Assembly: GCA_937923225.1 (NCBI GenBank)
Contig: CALAKR010000272.1
Coordinates: forward strand, 1 to 7,583
Reading direction: 5' to 3'
Source of the DNA: an uncultured Aquabacterium sp.
Lineage (GTDB): Bacteria; Pseudomonadota; Gammaproteobacteria; Burkholderiales; Burkholderiaceae_C
Length of the DNA stretch: 7,583 bases
Positions 6,198 through 7,583 of the stretch are shown in pieces. Position 1 is the stretch's first letter. The number at the start of each line of letters is the position of its first letter. A program made the position numbers and the translations under genes. Below the pieces are notes generated by a model, which ran no database searches, was not told where the DNA came from, and was given only the letters and a program-made list of their open reading frames with translations.

Positions 6198-7208
6198 GTG
6201 ACCGCCATCTCATCTGATGACGATCTCGATGCACGTCCCAGCCTGATGGCGGATTGGCGAGAGGATGGGGTGCCTCAGACGGATGGTCTGAGGATGTTGG
6301 GGGGGCTGGAGTCTGCCCAGCGTCGGGGGCGTGGTGGCCCTGGCGTGCGTGGGGCAAGGCGTGAGAGACAGCATCGAACACCTCGATGGCTCGTGGTGGT
6401 TTTGCTGCTGGCTGCGGTGTCGGTCGGTGCGGTGTTTGTGAGCCTGCTGCTGGAGCGGTCCGCCGCGAGGCCGCTCGCCTGGCCCCGCGGCGAGGTGGTG
6501 GTCGTGGCGTCTTCCGGGGCAAGCTCGGCCGCATCAGCACCTGTCGTCGCAGAGGCGGCGGTCATTGAAAATACCGCTTCTGCCGGGATGGGGGCGACGC
6601 ATCCCGTAGCGGGAGCCCCCTCACCCTTGCCCGCATCATCCGCCGCGCAGACCCAGCACGTGCCCCCACCGTTCACGGTCCTGGATGGGCTGGATCCGCA
6701 AACGGCACGTCAGTGGCAAGCCAGCCGGCAGGATATGCGGGCATCCGGTGTGCAGGTGTCTCGTGCTGAGCCTGCCTTGATGCCGGGGGCTGCCTCGGCA
6801 TCGGTGGCGCCAGTACCTTTGGCGCAACGCGGTGAGACGGCCGTCACCAGCAAAGTGGCCATGCCCTCTGCATCGCAGGCCGAGCCCTCCGCGGCCAATG
6901 CGGCCGCCAAGCTGACGCCTGCCCAACGGCGCAAAGCGGCGCGCGAGGCCGATGCCGCGCTGCTGCGTGCGCTCGTGGCCCATGTGTCGACACATTCTCG
7001 CCAGGAGGTCAATGGGGCGATGCCGGCTGTCAGGCCTGCGGGGGGCAAGGGGCCGGCCATGACGACGATTGCGCAGATCGTGGGCTACTGTCGCACCTTG
7101 CATGGCGAAGAGGCCAAGCAATGCCGTGTCCAGATTTGCGAGAACTACTGGGGCAAGGATGATGCTTGCAGTACCCGCCCGGCCTTTCACAAGGCGGAGG
7201 GGCACTGA
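6198..7208 (+). CDS. Single-pass membrane protein of unknown function with a C-terminal four-cysteine module
   Basis: I do not recognise a characterised family for this 336-residue protein. Seen: an N-terminal cytoplasmic-looking segment of about 63 residues, first acidic (DDDLD), then strongly basic (QRRGRGG, RRERQHR). One membrane helix follows (about 64-86, WLVVVLLLAAVSVGAVFVSLLL). Next comes a long low-complexity region rich in Ala, Ser, Pro and Val (about 90-250), with a short conserved-looking LDGLDPQTARQWQASRQDM patch near 155-173 and a charged helical stretch (TPAQRRKAAREADAALLRAL) near 240. The tail has cysteines at about 298, 309, 314 and 324 (C-x10-C-x4-C-x9-C, including YCRTLHG and ENYWGKDDAC), likely to form two disulfides if the C-terminus is periplasmic, as positive-inside topology predicts. 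Codon use matches the neighbours. The gene is divergent from the T6SS operon across a short spacer, so a shared regulatory region is possible but a T6SS role is unproven. The start was chosen from the AAGGAG at 6186-6191. Confidence 0.82.
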   Translation: MTAISSDDDLDARPSLMADWREDGVPQTDGLRMLGGLESAQRRGRGGPGVRGARRERQHRTPRWLVVVLLLAAVSVGAVFVSLLLERSAARPLAWPRGEVVVVASSGASSAASAPVVAEAAVIENTASAGMGATHPVAGAPSPLPASSAAQTQHVPPPFTVLDGLDPQTARQWQASRQDMRASGVQVSRAEPALMPGAASASVAPVPLAQRGETAVTSKVAMPSASQAEPSAANAAAKLTPAQRRKAAREADAALLRALVAHVSTHSRQEVNGAMPAVRPAGGKGPAMTTIAQIVGYCRTLHGEEAKQCRVQICENYWGKDDACSTRPAFHKAEGH

Positions 7209-7214
7209 TACGCG

Positions 7215-7239
7215 AACGCAGGGCAGATTGTTGCGTTTT
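7215..7239 (+). terminator. Weak candidate rho-independent terminator
   Basis: AACGCA (7215-7220) and TGCGTT (7232-7237) form a perfect six-base stem with an 11-base loop, and the right arm runs into TTTT (7236-7239). It lies 6 bases after the stop codon of the membrane-protein gene. The stem is short, the loop is long and the T tract is minimal, so termination efficiency would be modest at best. Confidence 0.25.
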
Positions 7240-7378
7240 GATACCCGACGGCGGTACCGGGTTGGATGTCCGGGCATTCGGCGGATTTACGGGTTTCCCC
7301 CAGAATGCGGCGTGCATATGTCACGATGCGCGGCAAGCAAGACCGCGCGCGCCAGATGCTCAAACCAAAGGAGTCCCT

Positions 7379-7583
7379 ATGAAATTTCAGATCAAGCTGC
7401 TGACCGCGGCGGCCGTGCTGGCGGCGTCTACCTCTTCGTTCGCTGTGGTGCAGCCCGGTGATGACCTGGGCACGCTGACGCAGTTCCCCGTGCAGTTTGG
7501 CGGTTACCGCACAACGGATGACGAGCGCGTGGCCCAGCCAGGCGATCGCCTGTTCGCGCACGACTACACCTTCACCCTGGCCA
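7379..7583 (+). CDS. Secreted protein with N-terminal signal peptide, 3' end off the window; possibly FxDxF/PEP-CTERM-like
   Basis: The ATG at 7379 is preceded by AAAGGAG (7367-7373) with a five-base spacer. Sixty-eight codons are visible before the window ends. The N-terminus MKFQIKLLTAAAVLAASTSSFA is a textbook Sec signal peptide (two Lys, Ala/Leu-rich core, cleavage after SFA at about residue 22). The mature start runs VVQPGDDLGTL and, later, DRLFAHDYTFTLA. The pattern of a 'DLGTL' opening and an 'xDxYTFTL' beta-strand resembles small secreted FxDxF-type PEP-CTERM proteins of betaproteobacteria, which would end in a sorting signal for exosortase. The C-terminus that would prove this is outside the window, so the family call is tentative while the secretion call is solid. 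It has its own 170-base upstream region and is probably unrelated to the T6SS genes. Confidence 0.75.
   Translation, partial: MKFQIKLLTAAAVLAASTSSFAVVQPGDDLGTLTQFPVQFGGYRTTDDERVAQPGDRLFAHDYTFTLA

Noticed and set aside
7243..7262. ACCCG...CGGGT hairpin after the plus-strand membrane-protein gene
   Set aside because: Five-base stem, ten-base loop and no following T tract; not a convincing terminator.
6636..7277. Minus-strand open frame of 213 codons opposite the plus-strand membrane protein
   Set aside because: The translation is Arg/Gly/His-rich and lacks motifs, whereas the plus strand has a strong ribosome binding site, a membrane helix and a structured cysteine tail.

Overview
The window comes from a GC-rich bacterium with strong G/C bias at third codon positions. 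The protein style (TssM sequence, Ala-rich linkers, the secreted protein at the right end) suggests a betaproteobacterium of the order Burkholderiales, perhaps near Comamonadaceae. That placement is an inference from sequence style, not a database result.

Left and centre (1 to about 6062, minus strand) hold one edge of a type VI secretion system (T6SS) cluster: four genes transcribed right to left, probably as one operon. In transcription order they are: (1) a two-helix membrane-anchored M15-family peptidoglycan peptidase resembling TagX; (2) an 88-residue stand-alone PAAR spike-tip protein; (3) a 504-residue inner-membrane protein with a TTG start, whose cytoplasmic part resembles a degenerate thiolase/beta-ketoacyl-synthase fold; and (4) tssM (icmF), which fills 3223 down to 1 and runs off the window, lacking its C-terminal end. 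Gaps between the genes are 39, 8 and 38 bases.

A plausible joint role: the M15 enzyme opens peptidoglycan locally so that the TssJLM envelope complex can cross it, TssM forms the channel core and carries an intact cytoplasmic nucleotide-binding domain, and PAAR caps the VgrG spike. The 504-residue protein is an accessory factor of unknown function. No effector/immunity pair is recognisable.

Right part (6063-7583, plus strand): a 135-base divergent spacer, then a single-pass membrane protein of unknown function (GTG start, strong Shine-Dalgarno) ending in a four-cysteine module, then a 170-base spacer and the start of a secreted protein with a signal peptide, cut by the window end. These two plus-strand genes are probably outside the T6SS operon. 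No RNA genes, insertion sequences or CRISPR arrays were seen.
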